Origin: Paracoccaceae bacterium Fryx2
GTDB lineage: Bacteria; Pseudomonadota; Alphaproteobacteria; Rhodobacterales; Rhodobacteraceae
Direction: 5' to 3'
Length of the DNA stretch: 64,000 bases
Assembly (NCBI GenBank): GCA_032334235.1
Contig: JAVSGI010000005.1
Span: 930,001 to 994,000 of the forward strand
The notes below the pieces were generated by a model. The model was not told the origin of the DNA. It worked only from the letters and a program-made list of their open reading frames with translations, and made no database searches. This document shows positions 37,386 to 47,065 of the stretch, in pieces. Position 1 is the first letter of the stretch; each line of letters opens with the position of its first letter. Position numbers and translations under genes: made by a program.

Positions 37386-38357
37386 TCAGGCGTCGATGTT
37401 GGCGAACTCGGACCCGGGCGCGTCCTTCTTCGGCTTGTCGCGGTCCAGCCCGATCATCAGCACGATGTTCTTGGCGACGAAGACCGACGAATAGGTGCCA
37501 AGGATCACCCCGAAGGCGATGGCGAAGGTGAAGCCCCGGATCACGTCGCCGCCGAAGATCAGCATCGCGGTCAGCGCGACCAGCGTGGTGGAAGAGGTCA
37601 TCAGCGTCCGGCCCAGGGTCTGGTTGACCGAGATGTTCATCACCTCGCGCAGGGCCGTGGTCTTGTACTTGATCAGGTTTTCCCGCAGCCGGTCGAACAC
37701 CACCACCGTGTCGTTGATCGAATAGCCGAGGATGGTCAGCAGAGCCGCGATGATCGTCAGGTCGAACTTGATCTGGAACAGCGCGAAGACCCCGATCGTG
37801 ATGAAGATGTCATGGATCAGCGCCAGCACCGCCCCCAGCGCGAACTGCCACTCGAAGCGCAGCCAGATGTAGACAAGAATCCCCGCCGTCGCCCCGACCA
37901 TGGCCAGGATCGCCTTCAGGATCAGCTCGCCCGACACCTTGGGCCCGACCGATTCGACCGACGGAAACACCATCGCCGGGTCTAGCGCGTTCAGCGCCCC
38001 CTCCAGGGCCAGGATCACCTCCGGCGTCACCGCCTCCGATCCCTCCTGCGGCGCGATGCGGATCATCGCCACATGCTGGTCGTCGCGGAACGTCGGGTCC
38101 GTCACCTCGATGATCGACACGTCGCCCAGATCCAGCGTGCCCAGCGCCGCGCGGTAGGCCCCGATGTCGACCGGCTGGGTGCTTTCGGTGCGGATCGTGG
38201 TGCCGCCCTTGAAGTCGATGCCGTAGTTCAGCCCCATCACCGCCCAGACCAGCAGCGCCGCGACCGTCATCACGATAGAGCCGCCGAAGGTCAGCTTCTG
38301 ATATTTGAAGAAATCGAACGTCGTGTGTTCCGGTGCAAGTCTCAGTCGCCAGGCCAT
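37386..38357 (-). CDS. secF: Protein translocase subunit SecF
   Basis: 323-residue, six-segment membrane protein that, with SecD and YajC, uses proton motive force to pull exported proteins through SecYEG. It has YGIDFKGGTTIRTE near residue 45, LTIIAALLTILGYSINDTVVVFDRLREN and SVNQTLGRTLMTSSTTL, all hallmark SecF stretches. It follows secD by 12 bp. Confidence 0.97.
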   Translation of the reverse strand: MAWRLRLAPEHTTFDFFKYQKLTFGGSIVMTVAALLVWAVMGLNYGIDFKGGTTIRTESTQPVDIGAYRAALGTLDLGDVSIIEVTDPTFRDDQHVAMIRIAPQEGSEAVTPEVILALEGALNALDPAMVFPSVESVGPKVSGELILKAILAMVGATAGILVYIWLRFEWQFALGAVLALIHDIFITIGVFALFQIKFDLTIIAALLTILGYSINDTVVVFDRLRENLIKYKTTALREVMNISVNQTLGRTLMTSSTTLVALTAMLIFGGDVIRGFTFAIAFGVILGTYSSVFVAKNIVLMIGLDRDKPKKDAPGSEFANIDA

Positions 38358-38369
38358 CGCCGTTCTCCC

Positions 38370-40037
38370 CTACACCACAACCGTTGCGGGCCGCCGGATG
38401 GCGAACCACATCTCGATGATCGCCCGCGTCACGTAAACGGCGGTGAAGACCGAGGTGACGATGCCGATCCCCAGCGTGATCGCGAAACCCCGCACCGGTC
38501 CGACCCCGACCGTGAACAGCACGATCGCCGCGATCAGCGTGGTGATGTTGGCGTCGATGATCGACGAAAGCGCCCGCTCGTAGCCGATCTGGATCGCCCG
38601 CGCCGGGTTCTTCTGGTTGCGCAATTCCTCGCGGATGCGCTCGAACACCAGCACGTTGGCATCGACCGCCATGCCGATGGTCAGCACGATGCCGCCGATG
38701 CCGGGCAGCGTCAGCGTGCCGCCGACGATCGACAGCGCCCCGAAGATCAGCGCCATGTTGATCGCCAGCGCCAGGTTGGCAAAAAGCCCGAACATCCCGT
38801 AGGAGACGACCATGAACACCGCCACCATGGCAATGGCGATCAGCGCCGCGATGCGGCCCGCGTCGATGCTGTCCTGCCCCAGTTCCGGCCCGACGGTGCG
38901 TTCTTCCAGAAAGGTCATTTCGGCAGGCAGCGCGCCCGCGCGCAGCAGCACCGCAAGCTTGGTCGATTCCTCGACCGAGAACGAGCCGGTGATGATCCCC
39001 GACCCGCCCGGAATGTGGCTCTGGATCACCGGGGCCGAAATCACCTCGTCGTCCAGCACGATGGCGAAGGGCGACCCGATGTTGTTGGCGGTATAGTCGC
39101 CGAAGGTCCGCGCGCCCGTCGGGTTGAAGCGGAAGCTCACCGCCGGGCGGTTGTTCTGGTCGAAGGCGGGCTGGGCATCGACCAGCTCCTCGCCGGTCAC
39201 CACCGGCGTCGCCTCGACGATGTAATAGGTGCCCGGCTCGTCCATCGACGGCAGCAGCAGGTTGCGCGCCCCCGCCGTGGCCCCGGCATCCGACGTGCGC
39301 CCGACCACCGGATGGAAGGTCAGCTTCGCCGTGGTGCCGATCAGCGCCTTCAGCTCCGCCGCCGACCCGATGCCCGGCACCTGGATCAGGATACGGTCAT
39401 TGCCCTGGCGCTGGATGGTCGGCTCGCGGGTGCCGACCTCGTCGACCCGGCGCCGGATGATCTCCAGGCTCTGCTGGATGGTCCGGCTGTCGGTCGCGGC
39501 CCGTTCCGATTCCGAAAGCTGCACCACGATGTCGCTGCCCTCGGCCGTCACCTCGATGTCGTTAGACCCGATTCCGGTCAGCGAGACCACCGGCTGCGCC
39601 AGCGCCCGCACCGCCGTCAGCGCCGCATCCATTCCCGCCGGGTTCGAGATCGCCACCCGCAGCACGCCCGGCACCGAAGGCTGGCGGCGCACGTTGCCCA
39701 CCGTGTCGCGCACGTCGCGCAGCGCGTCGCGCACCTCGGGCCACATCGCGTCGATCCGGCTGGCATAGACGTCGGCCACCTGGACCTCGGCCAGCAGATG
39801 CGCGCCGCCGCGCAGGTCGAGGCCAAGGTTGACCAGCCCCGACGGCAGGAAGTCGGGCCAGCGCGCCGCCGCCGCCGCCTGTTCCGGCGTGGCGACCCCG
39901 CCCGCACTCTCGATCGCGGCGACGGCGTCGTTGTGCCCCTCCACCCGCCCGTAGAACCCGTTCGGCATCGCATAAAGAATGCCGAAGGCGCAGACCCCAA
40001 GGATCAGCAGGCGCTTCCACAGCGGAGTGTTGGTCAT
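38370..40037 (-). CDS. secD: Protein translocase subunit SecD
   Basis: 555-residue membrane protein with a large periplasmic P1 domain. Features include LVNLGLDLRGGAHLLAEV near residue 65, IQRQGNDRILIQVPG, and the C-terminal membrane half with GMAVDANVLVFERIREELR and FTVGVGPVRGFAITLGIGI. The longer alternative frames on either strand are shadows. It is followed closely by secF; yajC lies 85 bp upstream. Confidence 0.97.
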   Translation of the reverse strand: MTNTPLWKRLLILGVCAFGILYAMPNGFYGRVEGHNDAVAAIESAGGVATPEQAAAAARWPDFLPSGLVNLGLDLRGGAHLLAEVQVADVYASRIDAMWPEVRDALRDVRDTVGNVRRQPSVPGVLRVAISNPAGMDAALTAVRALAQPVVSLTGIGSNDIEVTAEGSDIVVQLSESERAATDSRTIQQSLEIIRRRVDEVGTREPTIQRQGNDRILIQVPGIGSAAELKALIGTTAKLTFHPVVGRTSDAGATAGARNLLLPSMDEPGTYYIVEATPVVTGEELVDAQPAFDQNNRPAVSFRFNPTGARTFGDYTANNIGSPFAIVLDDEVISAPVIQSHIPGGSGIITGSFSVEESTKLAVLLRAGALPAEMTFLEERTVGPELGQDSIDAGRIAALIAIAMVAVFMVVSYGMFGLFANLALAINMALIFGALSIVGGTLTLPGIGGIVLTIGMAVDANVLVFERIREELRNQKNPARAIQIGYERALSSIIDANITTLIAAIVLFTVGVGPVRGFAITLGIGIVTSVFTAVYVTRAIIEMWFAIRRPATVVV

Positions 40038-40122
40038 GACGGAACTTCCGGATACGGGCGGCAGGCGCGGCGGGAACAGGCGCGGCGTTCGGTCGCGATC
40101 GGGCGGCGGGGCGGTCAGGCGG

Positions 40123-40449
40123 TCAGGCTGCGGGTTCGGTCTTCGACATGACCTGCGCGATGGTGTGGCGCATCACGCGCACCTTCACACCGTCGGCGAT
40201 CTCGACATGCACGATGCCGTCCTCGCCCACCAGCGTCACCTTGCCCAGGATGCCGCCCTGGGTCAGCACCTGGTCGCCGCGGCGCAGCGCCTCGACCATG
40301 GCCTTGTGTTCCTTCAGCTTCTTCTGCTGCGGGCGGATCAGCAGGAAGTACATGATCGCGAAAATCAGGATCAGCGGCACGAAGCTCGTGAAGGCGCTTG
40401 CAGCGCCACCACCGGCGGCAGCCTGCGCGAAGGCGGGGGTTGCGAACAT
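40123..40449 (-). CDS. yajC: Preprotein translocase accessory subunit YajC
   Basis: 108-residue protein with one membrane segment (SFVPLILIFAIMYFLLIRPQQKKLKEHKAM is the region, residues about 22-50) and a small cytoplasmic domain (GDQVLTQGGILGKVT). The ATG at 40449 (MFATPAFAQAAAGG) follows AAAGGACGACCC; the longer upstream frame runs through a C-rich non-coding stretch. It is the first gene of yajC-secD-secF. Confidence 0.95.
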   Translation of the reverse strand: MFATPAFAQAAAGGGAASAFTSFVPLILIFAIMYFLLIRPQQKKLKEHKAMVEALRRGDQVLTQGGILGKVTLVGEDGIVHVEIADGVKVRVMRHTIAQVMSKTEPAA

Positions 40450-41002
40450 GGGTCGTCCTTTGTGCAAGAGGGGGCAAAAAAACCCCGGAATTCCGGAGGT
40501 GCACCCTATAGGCGGGGTGCAGCGAAGGCAAGGCAGCCTGCCACCGCCGCGATATAGGCGCATCCGCCGTCCGAACCAAGGGGCAACCGTCGCCCGCGCT
40601 GCCCGCCGGGCGTCCTTGCCCGCTTTTCCCGCCCGACACCGCACCGCCCCCCCGTTCCGCCGCGCCGCCCCTTCCGGTCAGGCCCCTCGCTCCCGCCGGC
40701 CGCCCCACCCCGCTTCACCCCCATCCCCGCCCCACCATCCCGTTCCGCCGCGATACCCCTCCCGATCCACACCGATCCTCCGACCTCCGCCCCGCCACCC
40801 ACCTTCCCCGGTTTCCCCCCCATCCCTGCCCCGCCGCCTCCCATCCGCCGCGCCTCCCCTCCCGATCCACGTCCAACCTCCGACCGCCGTCTGGACAGCC
40901 AACCACCCCGGCAATCCCTGCCCCGCGCCCGGCCGACCACTCGCCGCGCTCCCGCCACGGCCCTGCAACCACCCGGCACAGCCCTCTCACTGCACGTTCA
41001 CC

Positions 41003-41028
41003 TTTGCCCAAATATCCTCGGGGGGTGA
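41003..41028 (-). other. Recurrent 3'-end element, copy 3
   Basis: On the minus strand: CACCCCCCGAGGATATTTGG then GCAAAGG. Unlike most copies it is not next to a stop codon. A hairpin-like remnant (CAAAACCTTG, 41087-41096) lies ahead of it in its own orientation. Confidence 0.55.
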
Positions 41029-41094
41029 GCCCGGCACGGGCGAGGGGGGCAGACAGCCCCCCTGCTGCCGCGGCACCAAAACCTTGCCAGATCC

Positions 41095-41154
41095 TTGACA
41101 AAAAATGCTTTTCCTAATGATTACTGTCGACTGGCATGATTTTCACGCGTGAAA
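41095..41154 (+). promoter_or_regulatory. Candidate serS control region with palindrome
   Basis: A perfect -35-like TTGACA at 41095-41100 begins an AT-rich run; no good -10 is visible at 17 bp spacing (TGATTA). Downstream, at 41141-41154, is a perfect 14-bp palindrome TTTCACGCGTGAAA, about 90 bp before the serS start. It could be an operator. Confidence 0.4.
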
Positions 41155-41242
41155 CACCGCCCGCGCCCGGCCGCAGCTGCCCCCTTCACCCCGGCCGCGC
41201 AATCGGGCATATCTGCCCCGTCCAGCATCCGAGGGAACAGCC

Positions 41243-42532
41243 ATGCACGACATCCGCGCCATCCGCGAAAACCCCGCCGCCTTCGACGCCACCCTGTCTC
41301 GGCGCGGCCTGCCGGGGCTCGCGGCGGACATCCTCGCCCTCGACAACTCGCGCCGCGCGAAGATCCTCGCCGCCGAAACCGCCCAGGCGGCGCAGAATGC
41401 TGCCTCACGCGGGGCGGGGGCGGCGAAAGCTGCGGGCGATGCTGCCGAATTCGACCGGCTGCGCGATCTCGTGGTCGCCACCAAGGCCGAGATCGCCCGC
41501 CTGACCGAAGAGGCGGGGGCCGAGGACGCGCGGCTGCGCGACCTGCTGCTCACGATTCCGAACAGCCCGCTGCCCGAAGTCCCCGACGGCGCCGACGAGA
41601 CGGGCAATGTCGAGATCGGCCGCTGGGGCACGCCGCGCGCCTTCCCCTTCAAACCGCGCGAGCATTTCGACATCGCAGGCGTGAAACCCGGCATGGATTT
41701 CGCCACCGCCGCCAAGCTTTCCGGCGCGCGCTTCGTCGTGCTGCGCGGCGCGGTGATCCGCGTCCACCGCGCGCTGGCGCAGTTCATGCTGGATACCCAC
41801 ATCACCGAACACGGGCTGACCGAAACCTGGACCCCGGTGCTGGTCAAGGACGAGGCGATGTATGGCACCGGAAACCTGCCGAAATTCGCCGAGGACAGCT
41901 ATCAGACCACCAACGGCTGGTGGCTGATTCCGACTTCGGAAGTCACGCTGACCAATACGGTCGCGGGCGACCTGCTGGACGAGTCCACACTCCCGTTCCG
42001 CCTGACCGCGCTCAGCCAGTGCTTCCGCTCGGAGGCGGGCTCGGCGGGCAAGGATACCAGCGGGATGCTGCGCCAGCACCAGTTCGAGAAGGTCGAGATG
42101 GTCTCGATCACCATTCCCGAAAGCAGCGCCGCCGAACACGACCGCATGACCCGCTGCGCGCAGGCGATCCTGGAAAAGCTGGGCCTGCCCTATCGCACCC
42201 TGTTGCTCTGCACCGGAGACATGGGGTTCGGCTCGACGAAAACCCATGATCTGGAGGTCTGGCTGCCGGGCCAGAACACCTACCGCGAGATCAGTTCGGT
42301 CTCGGTCTGCGGCGATTTCCAGGCCCGGAGGATGAATGCCCGCTTCCGCGCGCCGGGTGGCAAGCCGGAGTTCGTGCATACCCTGAACGGCTCGGGCCTC
42401 GCGGTCGGGCGCTGCCTGATCGCGGTGCTGGAAAACGGCCAGCAGGAGGACGGCTCGGTCGATCTGCCGGCCGTGCTGCACCCCTATCTCGGCGGCAAGA
42501 CCCGGATTTCGGCCTTGGGTGAGATGGAGTAG
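41243..42532 (+). CDS. serS: Seryl-tRNA synthetase
   Basis: 429-residue class II synthetase charging tRNA-Ser and tRNA-Sec. It has the N-terminal coiled-coil arm (about residues 30-100), the motif [23 protein letters not shown] region, motif 2 with [25 protein letters not shown] and motif 3 with [18 protein letters not shown] near residue 380. The ATG at 41243 ([15 protein letters not shown]) is the family start. It is divergent from yajC and convergent with the lytic transglycosylase. Confidence 0.97.
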   Translation: MHDIRAIRENPAAFDATLSRRGLPGLAADILALDNSRRAKILAAETAQAAQNAASRGAGAAKAAGDAAEFDRLRDLVVATKAEIARLTEEAGAEDARLRDLLLTIPNSPLPEVPDGADETGNVEIGRWGTPRAFPFKPREHFDIAGVKPGMDFATAAKLSGARFVVLRGAVIRVHRALAQFMLDTHITEHGLTETWTPVLVKDEAMYGTGNLPKFAEDSYQTTNGWWLIPTSEVTLTNTVAGDLLDESTLPFRLTALSQCFRSEAGSAGKDTSGMLRQHQFEKVEMVSITIPESSAAEHDRMTRCAQAILEKLGLPYRTLLLCTGDMGFGSTKTHDLEVWLPGQNTYREISSVSVCGDFQARRMNARFRAPGGKPEFVHTLNGSGLAVGRCLIAVLENGQQEDGSVDLPAVLHPYLGGKTRISALGEME

Positions 42533-42539
42533 GACCACC

Positions 42540-42557
42540 GGGGGCGGCAACGCCCCC
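42540..42557. terminator. Hairpin between serS and the lytic transglycosylase gene
   Basis: Stem GGGGGCG (42540-42546) with CGCCCCC (42551-42557) around GCAA, lying between convergent stops at 42532 and 42566. No T-run follows. Confidence 0.5.
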
Positions 42558-42565
42558 GCCGCGGG

Positions 42566-43162
42566 TCAACTGCCCAGAATCACCGAAACGTAGTTCTTCG
42601 TTTCCTGATAGGGCGGAATGCCGTCGTGCTTTTCCACCGCCATCGGCCCGGCGTTGTATGCGGCCAGCGCCAGACGCCAGCTGCCGAACTTGTCATACAT
42701 CAGCTTGAGATACTTGGCCCCGCCGTCGAGGTTCTGGTGCGGATCGTCGATATCGACCCGCATCAGGGTCGCGGTGCCCGGCATCAGCTGCGCCAGCCCG
42801 GTCGCGCCCTTGACCGACCTGGCCGAGGGGTTCCAGCCCGATTCCTGCTGCACGAGGCGCAGGAACAGGTCTTCGGGAATGCCGTGCTTGCGGGCCGCGG
42901 CCTTTGCCACGTCGAGGTATTCGCCCTTGTAGCTGCCCTTGAAGCGCGGCACCGCCGCCTCTGCCCCGGCCTTGACCTTGGGTTGCAGGCGGACCGAGGT
43001 CTGGTACTGCTTGGCCAGCCGACCGTCGAGCAGCTTGGCCTGCGACTTGAACAGCGCGGCCCGCGACTTGCTGGAGCCCGAGAGGGTCAGCCCCTCTGCC
43101 GCGGCACCGCCCGCCGATGCGGCCGCAGCCAGAACACAGATCACACCGATGAACCGCCGCAT
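42566..43162 (-). CDS. Lytic transglycosylase (SLT domain)
   Basis: 198-residue periplasmic enzyme cleaving peptidoglycan. A signal peptide ([22 protein letters not shown]) is followed by a linker and an SLT domain from about residue 80: [13 protein letters not shown] with the catalytic Glu, [30 protein letters not shown] and [15 protein letters not shown]. It stands alone on the minus strand, divergent from ssb. Confidence 0.93.
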   Translation of the reverse strand: MRRFIGVICVLAAAASAGGAAAEGLTLSGSSKSRAALFKSQAKLLDGRLAKQYQTSVRLQPKVKAGAEAAVPRFKGSYKGEYLDVAKAAARKHGIPEDLFLRLVQQESGWNPSARSVKGATGLAQLMPGTATLMRVDIDDPHQNLDGGAKYLKLMYDKFGSWRLALAAYNAGPMAVEKHDGIPPYQETKNYVSVILGS

Positions 43163-43344
43163 CGCCCCGCCCTGATCGTTTCACACCGCCAGACTATACG
43201 ACATTTTCGCCATTCCGCCAGAGGAAGCACGCACGCGCCGGGCGGCAAGCCCGCATTGCGGGATGCCGAGGGCGGCGGTATAGGTTTTCATAACCATGCC
43301 GGGCGAGGATGCCCGGACCAACGCAGAGATGAGGGGAGAAGCCC

Positions 43345-43878
43345 ATGGCGGGTTCGGTCAACAAGGTCATCATCGTGGGCAATCTCGGCCGCGACCCCGA
43401 GGTGCGCAGTTTCCAGAACGGCGGCAAGGTGGTGAACCTGAACATCGCCACCTCGGAATCCTGGCGCGACAAGGCGACGGGCGAGCGCAAGGAGAAGACC
43501 GAATGGCACCGGGTGGCGATTCTGAACGAGAATCTGGCCAAGATCGCCGAGCAATACCTGCGCAAGGGCTCGACCGTCTACATCGAGGGCCAGCTTGAGA
43601 CCCGCAAATGGCAGGACCAGTCGGGGGTCGAGAAATACACCACCGAGATCGTGCTGCGCCCCTTCCGGGGGGAACTGACCCTGCTGGGCGGCCGGGCCGA
43701 AGGCGGCGGGGCGGCGGCCGGCGGTGGCAGCTACGAGGATCGCGGCGGCTATGACAATTACGAGGGCGGCCCCGCCGCAGGCGCGGCCAAGCCCGGGGCG
43801 GCGCGCGGCGGCGCAGGTTATGGCGGGGGGCCGGCAGGCGGCGGGCGGTCGGACATCGACGACGAAATCCCGTTCTGA
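43345..43878 (+). CDS. ssb: Single-stranded DNA-binding protein
   Basis: 177-residue SSB. The OB-fold spans about residues 1-112 ([55 protein letters not shown]). A Gly/Ala-rich flexible tail leads to the acidic tip DIDDEIPF, which recruits repair and replication partners. The ATG at 43345 fits the family start. The gene is monocistronic by appearance. Confidence 0.97.
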   Translation: MAGSVNKVIIVGNLGRDPEVRSFQNGGKVVNLNIATSESWRDKATGERKEKTEWHRVAILNENLAKIAEQYLRKGSTVYIEGQLETRKWQDQSGVEKYTTEIVLRPFRGELTLLGGRAEGGGAAAGGGSYEDRGGYDNYEGGPAAGAAKPGAARGGAGYGGGPAGGGRSDIDDEIPF

Positions 43879-43909
43879 GCAGGGCGGGACCGCGCGTCGG
43901 CCCGGGCCG

Positions 43910-43934
43910 CAAAATTCTTGCAGCAAGAATTTTG
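43910..43934. repeat. AT-rich single hairpin after ssb
   Basis: Stem CAAAATTCTTG (43910-43920) with CAAGAATTTTG (43924-43934) around CAG, 32 bp past the ssb stop. Same family as the double hairpins elsewhere in the window, here with only the first stem. Confidence 0.82.
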
Positions 43935-44340
43935 GCCTGCTGCACGGGCTTCCGCGACGACTCCGTCTTGTGGGGTGTTGCCCAAGGAGTGTTGCGCTGG
44001 GGGTGAGGCAGTGGTCCGGACGGGCGAGCCACCGCTTTGGTGTGGGATGGCGGGGCGGCCGCCGCTGCGTGCTTGCCTGCAAGGCTGCTCTGGCGCGCAG
44101 GCCGGAGCCTCCGGCGGGGATATTTGGAAAAGGAGAACGGGAGGGGTGTGGCCCGCGCCGGAGCCGTCCGGCTTGCAGGTGAAGCGGGCAAGGCCGATCT
44201 GCCCGGAAGACCCTAGCGCGGAGCCGTTCTTGCGGCCCGGAACGGTTCTGGCGGCCGACAAGGGGAGTGCGAAAGCGGTGAGCGGGGACGGGCTGTCGCG
44301 GCGGATCGCGCCCGATCGGCACCACTGGACGCGCGGGCGC
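43935..44340. other. Gene-free interval between ssb and sufT
   Basis: Roughly 400 bp with open but unconvincing frames (no ribosome site, no recognisable protein). It holds one copy of the recurrent 3'-end element (44101-44142) and ends in the sufT promoter region. Confidence 0.6.
44101..44142 (+). other. Recurrent 3'-end element, copy 4
   Basis: GCCGGAGCCTCCGGC hairpin, then GGGGATATTTGG, then AAAAGGAGAACGG. It lies 167 bp after the hairpin at 43910 in the same orientation; unusually, there is no opposing gene end next to it. Confidence 0.7.
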
Positions 44341-44356
44341 TTATTCCCTATATAAT
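44326..44356 (+). promoter_or_regulatory. Promoter candidate for sufT-sufA
   Basis: A perfect -10 hexamer TATAAT (44351-44356) lies 26 bp before the sufT start at 44383. The -35 is weak (TGGACG at 44326, spacing 19), which would suit a regulated promoter, for instance one under iron or Fe-S control. Confidence 0.5.
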
Positions 44357-44382
44357 CTCTCAACAAACCGCGCGAGAGTCAC

Positions 44383-44745
44383 ATGAACCAGGCCACTGAC
44401 CGGATCGAGGGCACGCCCCTCATCAAGCCGTCCACCACCGAGCATCCGCTTTACGAGACGGTCGTCGAAGCCTGCCGATCCGTTTTCGACCCGGAAATCC
44501 CGGTCAACATCTTCGATCTGGGGCTGATCTACACCATCGAGATCACGCCGGAAAACGAAGTCGGGATCGTGATGACGCTGACCGCGCCCGGCTGCCCCGT
44601 CGCGGGCGAGATGCCGGGCTGGGTCGCCGATGCGGTGGAACCGCTGCCCGGCGTCAAGCAGGTCAACGTCGAGATGACATTCGAACCGCCCTGGGGGATG
44701 GAAATGATGTCGGACGAGGCCAAGCTGGAGCTTGGCTTCATGTAA
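44383..44745 (+). CDS. sufT: SufT-type Fe-S assembly protein (MIP18/DUF59 family)
   Basis: 120-residue cytoplasmic protein of the MIP18 family, which assists maturation of Fe-S proteins. The DUF59 core shows SVFDPEIPVNIFDLGLIYTIEI and MTLTAPGCPVAGEMPGWV, with the conserved Cys in the second, and ends VNVEMTFEPPWGMEMMSDEAK. It precedes the A-type carrier gene by 83 bp on the same strand. The sufBCDS core genes are not in the window. Confidence 0.9.
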   Translation: MNQATDRIEGTPLIKPSTTEHPLYETVVEACRSVFDPEIPVNIFDLGLIYTIEITPENEVGIVMTLTAPGCPVAGEMPGWVADAVEPLPGVKQVNVEMTFEPPWGMEMMSDEAKLELGFM

Positions 44746-44828
44746 AGAGCCGACGGGTGCGCGCCCGGCGGGCTTGAGACTGCCCGCGCGGCAACCCGCA
44801 TCGGCGGAAAGGCAAGAAGGACGATCCC

Positions 44829-45179
44829 ATGTTCGGCATTCCCGGCAAGCAGGCTGTCACCATCACCCCTTCGGCGGCGAAGCAGATCGCCCGGCTGATG
44901 CAGAAGCAGGGCTCGCAGGGCCTGCGGATCGGCGTCAAGAAGGGCGGCTGCGCCGGCATGGAATACACCATGGATTATGTGTCGGAAATCAACCCGATGG
45001 ACGAGATGGTGGAACAGGACGGCGCGCGGGTGATGATCGCGCCGATGGCGCAGATGTTCCTGTTCGGCACCCAGATCGACTATGAGACATCGCTGCTGGA
45101 AGCCGGGTTCAGGTTCAACAACCCAAATGTGTCAGAATCCTGCGGTTGCGGCGAATCGATCAAGTTCAAGGACGCCTGA
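44829..45179 (+). CDS. sufA: A-type Fe-S carrier (SufA/IscA family)
   Basis: 116-residue HesB/IscA protein that carries [4Fe-4S] or [2Fe-2S] clusters. The three ligand cysteines are in [12 protein letters not shown] and, near the C-terminus, [12 protein letters not shown]. It is adjacent to sufT, as in many alphaproteobacterial suf operons. The assignment as SufA rather than ErpA rests on that neighbourhood. Confidence 0.9.
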   Translation: MFGIPGKQAVTITPSAAKQIARLMQKQGSQGLRIGVKKGGCAGMEYTMDYVSEINPMDEMVEQDGARVMIAPMAQMFLFGTQIDYETSLLEAGFRFNNPNVSESCGCGESIKFKDA

Positions 45180-45270
45180 GCGGTTTTTCCGCCCGCGCGG
45201 CAATCGCGCGCTTCCCCCCCGCCCTCGGCATCGCGTAGAAAGCCCGGAACGCGGGATAGGGGAGAATGCG

Positions 45271-46014
45271 ATGCGCAAACTGGCAGCAGGCAACTGGAAG
45301 ATGAACGGCACGGCGGCATCGCTGCCGGAAGTGGCGGCGCTGCTGGCGGCACATCCCGCCCCCGGCTGCGAGATGCTGATCTGCCCCCCTGCCACGCTCT
45401 TGGCGCGGATGGCCGATCTGGCGGCGGGCAGCGCGCTGCGGATCGGCGGGCAGGACTGCCACGCCAACCCCTCGGGCGCCCATACCGGCGACATATCGGC
45501 CGCGATGCTGCGCGACGCCGGGGCGACCCATGTGATTCTTGGCCATTCCGAACGGCGCGCCGATCACGCCGAGACCGATGCTCAGGTGTGCGCCAAGGCC
45601 CGGGCCGCGCTGGCCGCGGGGCTGGTGGCGGTGGTCTGCGTCGGCGAAACCGAAGGCCAGCGCGACGCGGGCGAGACGCTGGACGTGATCGGCCGCCAGC
45701 TTGCCGTGTCGGTGCCGGATGGCGCCACGGCGGCGGGGCTGGTGGTGGCTTACGAGCCGGTCTGGGCGATCGGCACCGGGCGCACGCCCTCGCTGGCCGA
45801 GATTGCCGAAGTGCATGATTTCCTGCGCGCCCGGCTGACCGCCCGTTTCGGCGGCGAGGCGGCGGGGATGCGGCTGCTTTACGGCGGGTCGGTGAAGCCG
45901 TCGAATGCCGCCCAGATCTTTGCCACCCCGAATGTCGACGGGGCGCTGGTCGGGGGCGCCAGCCTGAAGGCCGCGGACTTCGGCGCCATCGTCTCCGCCC
46001 TGTCTGCCGCCTGA
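45271..46014 (+). CDS. tpiA: Triosephosphate isomerase
   Basis: Interconverts dihydroxyacetone phosphate and glyceraldehyde 3-phosphate. The 247-residue TIM barrel starts [13 protein letters not shown] with the catalytic Lys, has the catalytic His in [10 protein letters not shown] and the catalytic Glu in [16 protein letters not shown], and the phosphate-binding [11 protein letters not shown]. The ATG at 45271 follows GGGGAGA; the longer open frame upstream overlaps sufA and lacks likeness. Confidence 0.97.
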   Translation: MRKLAAGNWKMNGTAASLPEVAALLAAHPAPGCEMLICPPATLLARMADLAAGSALRIGGQDCHANPSGAHTGDISAAMLRDAGATHVILGHSERRADHAETDAQVCAKARAALAAGLVAVVCVGETEGQRDAGETLDVIGRQLAVSVPDGATAAGLVVAYEPVWAIGTGRTPSLAEIAEVHDFLRARLTARFGGEAAGMRLLYGGSVKPSNAAQIFATPNVDGALVGGASLKAADFGAIVSALSAA

Positions 46015-46155
46015 GGACGGGCGGCACGATGTCGGGCGCCAGAGGACGGGGCGTGACATCTGCGGCATGACCTGTCGCGCGCGGAACAGCCTGCCACCCG
46101 CGAACCGGGCAATCCTCGGGTCCGGGGCCAGACCCCGGCCCGAGCCCGGAGCGTC

Positions 46156-47061
46156 ATGACCCGCCCTGCCACCAGCCCGCTGACCGCGAACCTGATCTGC
46201 ATGGCCTCGATGCTGGTCTGGGCCGCGGGCCTGCCGGCCGCCGACCTGCTGATCGGGCCGCTGCATCCGCTGCCGCTGACCGCGCTGCGCATGGCGCTGG
46301 CTGCGGCGGTGCTGCTGCCCTTGTGGCTGGTGCTGGACGGGTGGGCCGTGCTGCGGGCCGCGCCCTGGCGGCGGGGCGTGCTGGTCGGCGGCATCGGCTT
46401 CGGCCTCGGGGCCTACCTTCTTATCCTGGCGCAGGCACTCAGCGATGCGGTGACGGTGGCGGTGATCACCGCCGCCATGCCGGTGGTCGGCATCGCGCTG
46501 GAATGCGCGCTCGACGGGCGGCGGCTGCGGCTGTCGCTGGTCCTGGGGCTGGCGCTGAGCCTCGCGGGCGGCGTTCTGGCATATGGCGCACGGGTGGGCG
46601 GCGTCGGGGTCGGGCTGGGGGCGGTGGCGGCGCTGGCCTCGGTCCTGGCCTTTACCTGGGGGTCACGGGCGACGGTCATGGCCTTTCCGGCGCTGACCCC
46701 GATCGGGCGGACCACGATCACGCTGACCGGGGCGGCGCTGGTCACCGCCGTGGCCGCGCTGGTCGCCGCGGGCATGGGCGCCCCCGCCCCGGACTGGGCC
46801 GCCATCGGCGGGCGCGAGATCGCGGCACTGGCGCTTTGTTCCATCGGCGCGCTGGCGGTCAGCCAGGTGCTGTGGATCCTGTCGGTCGGGCAACTGGGCA
46901 TCGGCCTGGCCAGCCTGCACATCAACGCCGCCCCGTTCTACGTGATGATCTTCATGGTGCTGCTGGGCGGCACCTGGAACAACATGCAGGCGCTCGGCGC
47001 GGCCATCGTCGGCATCGGCGTGCTGGTGGCGCAGGGCCTGCCCGCCCGCCAGACGGCCTGA
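46156..47061 (+). CDS. EamA/DMT-family transporter
   Basis: 301-residue, ten-segment inner-membrane protein of the drug/metabolite transporter superfamily, with two EamA repeats (SPLTANLICMASMLVWAAGL start; ASLHINAAPFYVMIFMVLLGG in the second half). It is separated by 5 bp from the downstream cytochrome P450 gene, so co-expression is likely. It is not closely alike to the EamA gene at 28.2 kb. Substrate unknown. Confidence 0.85.
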   Translation: MTRPATSPLTANLICMASMLVWAAGLPAADLLIGPLHPLPLTALRMALAAAVLLPLWLVLDGWAVLRAAPWRRGVLVGGIGFGLGAYLLILAQALSDAVTVAVITAAMPVVGIALECALDGRRLRLSLVLGLALSLAGGVLAYGARVGGVGVGLGAVAALASVLAFTWGSRATVMAFPALTPIGRTTITLTGAALVTAVAALVAAGMGAPAPDWAAIGGREIAALALCSIGALAVSQVLWILSVGQLGIGLASLHINAAPFYVMIFMVLLGGTWNNMQALGAAIVGIGVLVAQGLPARQTA

Positions 47062-47065
47062 AGCG

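Larger units (their letters stand above)
40450..41242. other. Gene-free, strand-biased C-rich interval between yajC and serS
   Basis: About 790 bp without a gene I can support. From roughly 40600 to 40990 the plus strand is extremely C-rich and G-poor, with a degenerate ~100-bp duplication (40720-40795 and 40820-40895, both containing CCTCCCGATCCAC and CCTCCGACC). Open frames here show only low-complexity Gly/Arg or Pro sequence. The right part holds a copy of the recurrent 3'-end element (41003-41028) and an AT-richer serS upstream region. Confidence 0.7.

Noticed and set aside
40506-40979. Gly/Arg-rich open frame on the minus strand upstream of yajC
   Set aside because: It lies within the C-rich low-complexity gap, has no ribosome site and no likeness; the repeat in it is a DNA-level duplication.
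43918-44355. Open frame of 145 codons between ssb and sufT
   Set aside because: It begins inside a hairpin, crosses a recurrent intergenic element and overlaps the sufT promoter.
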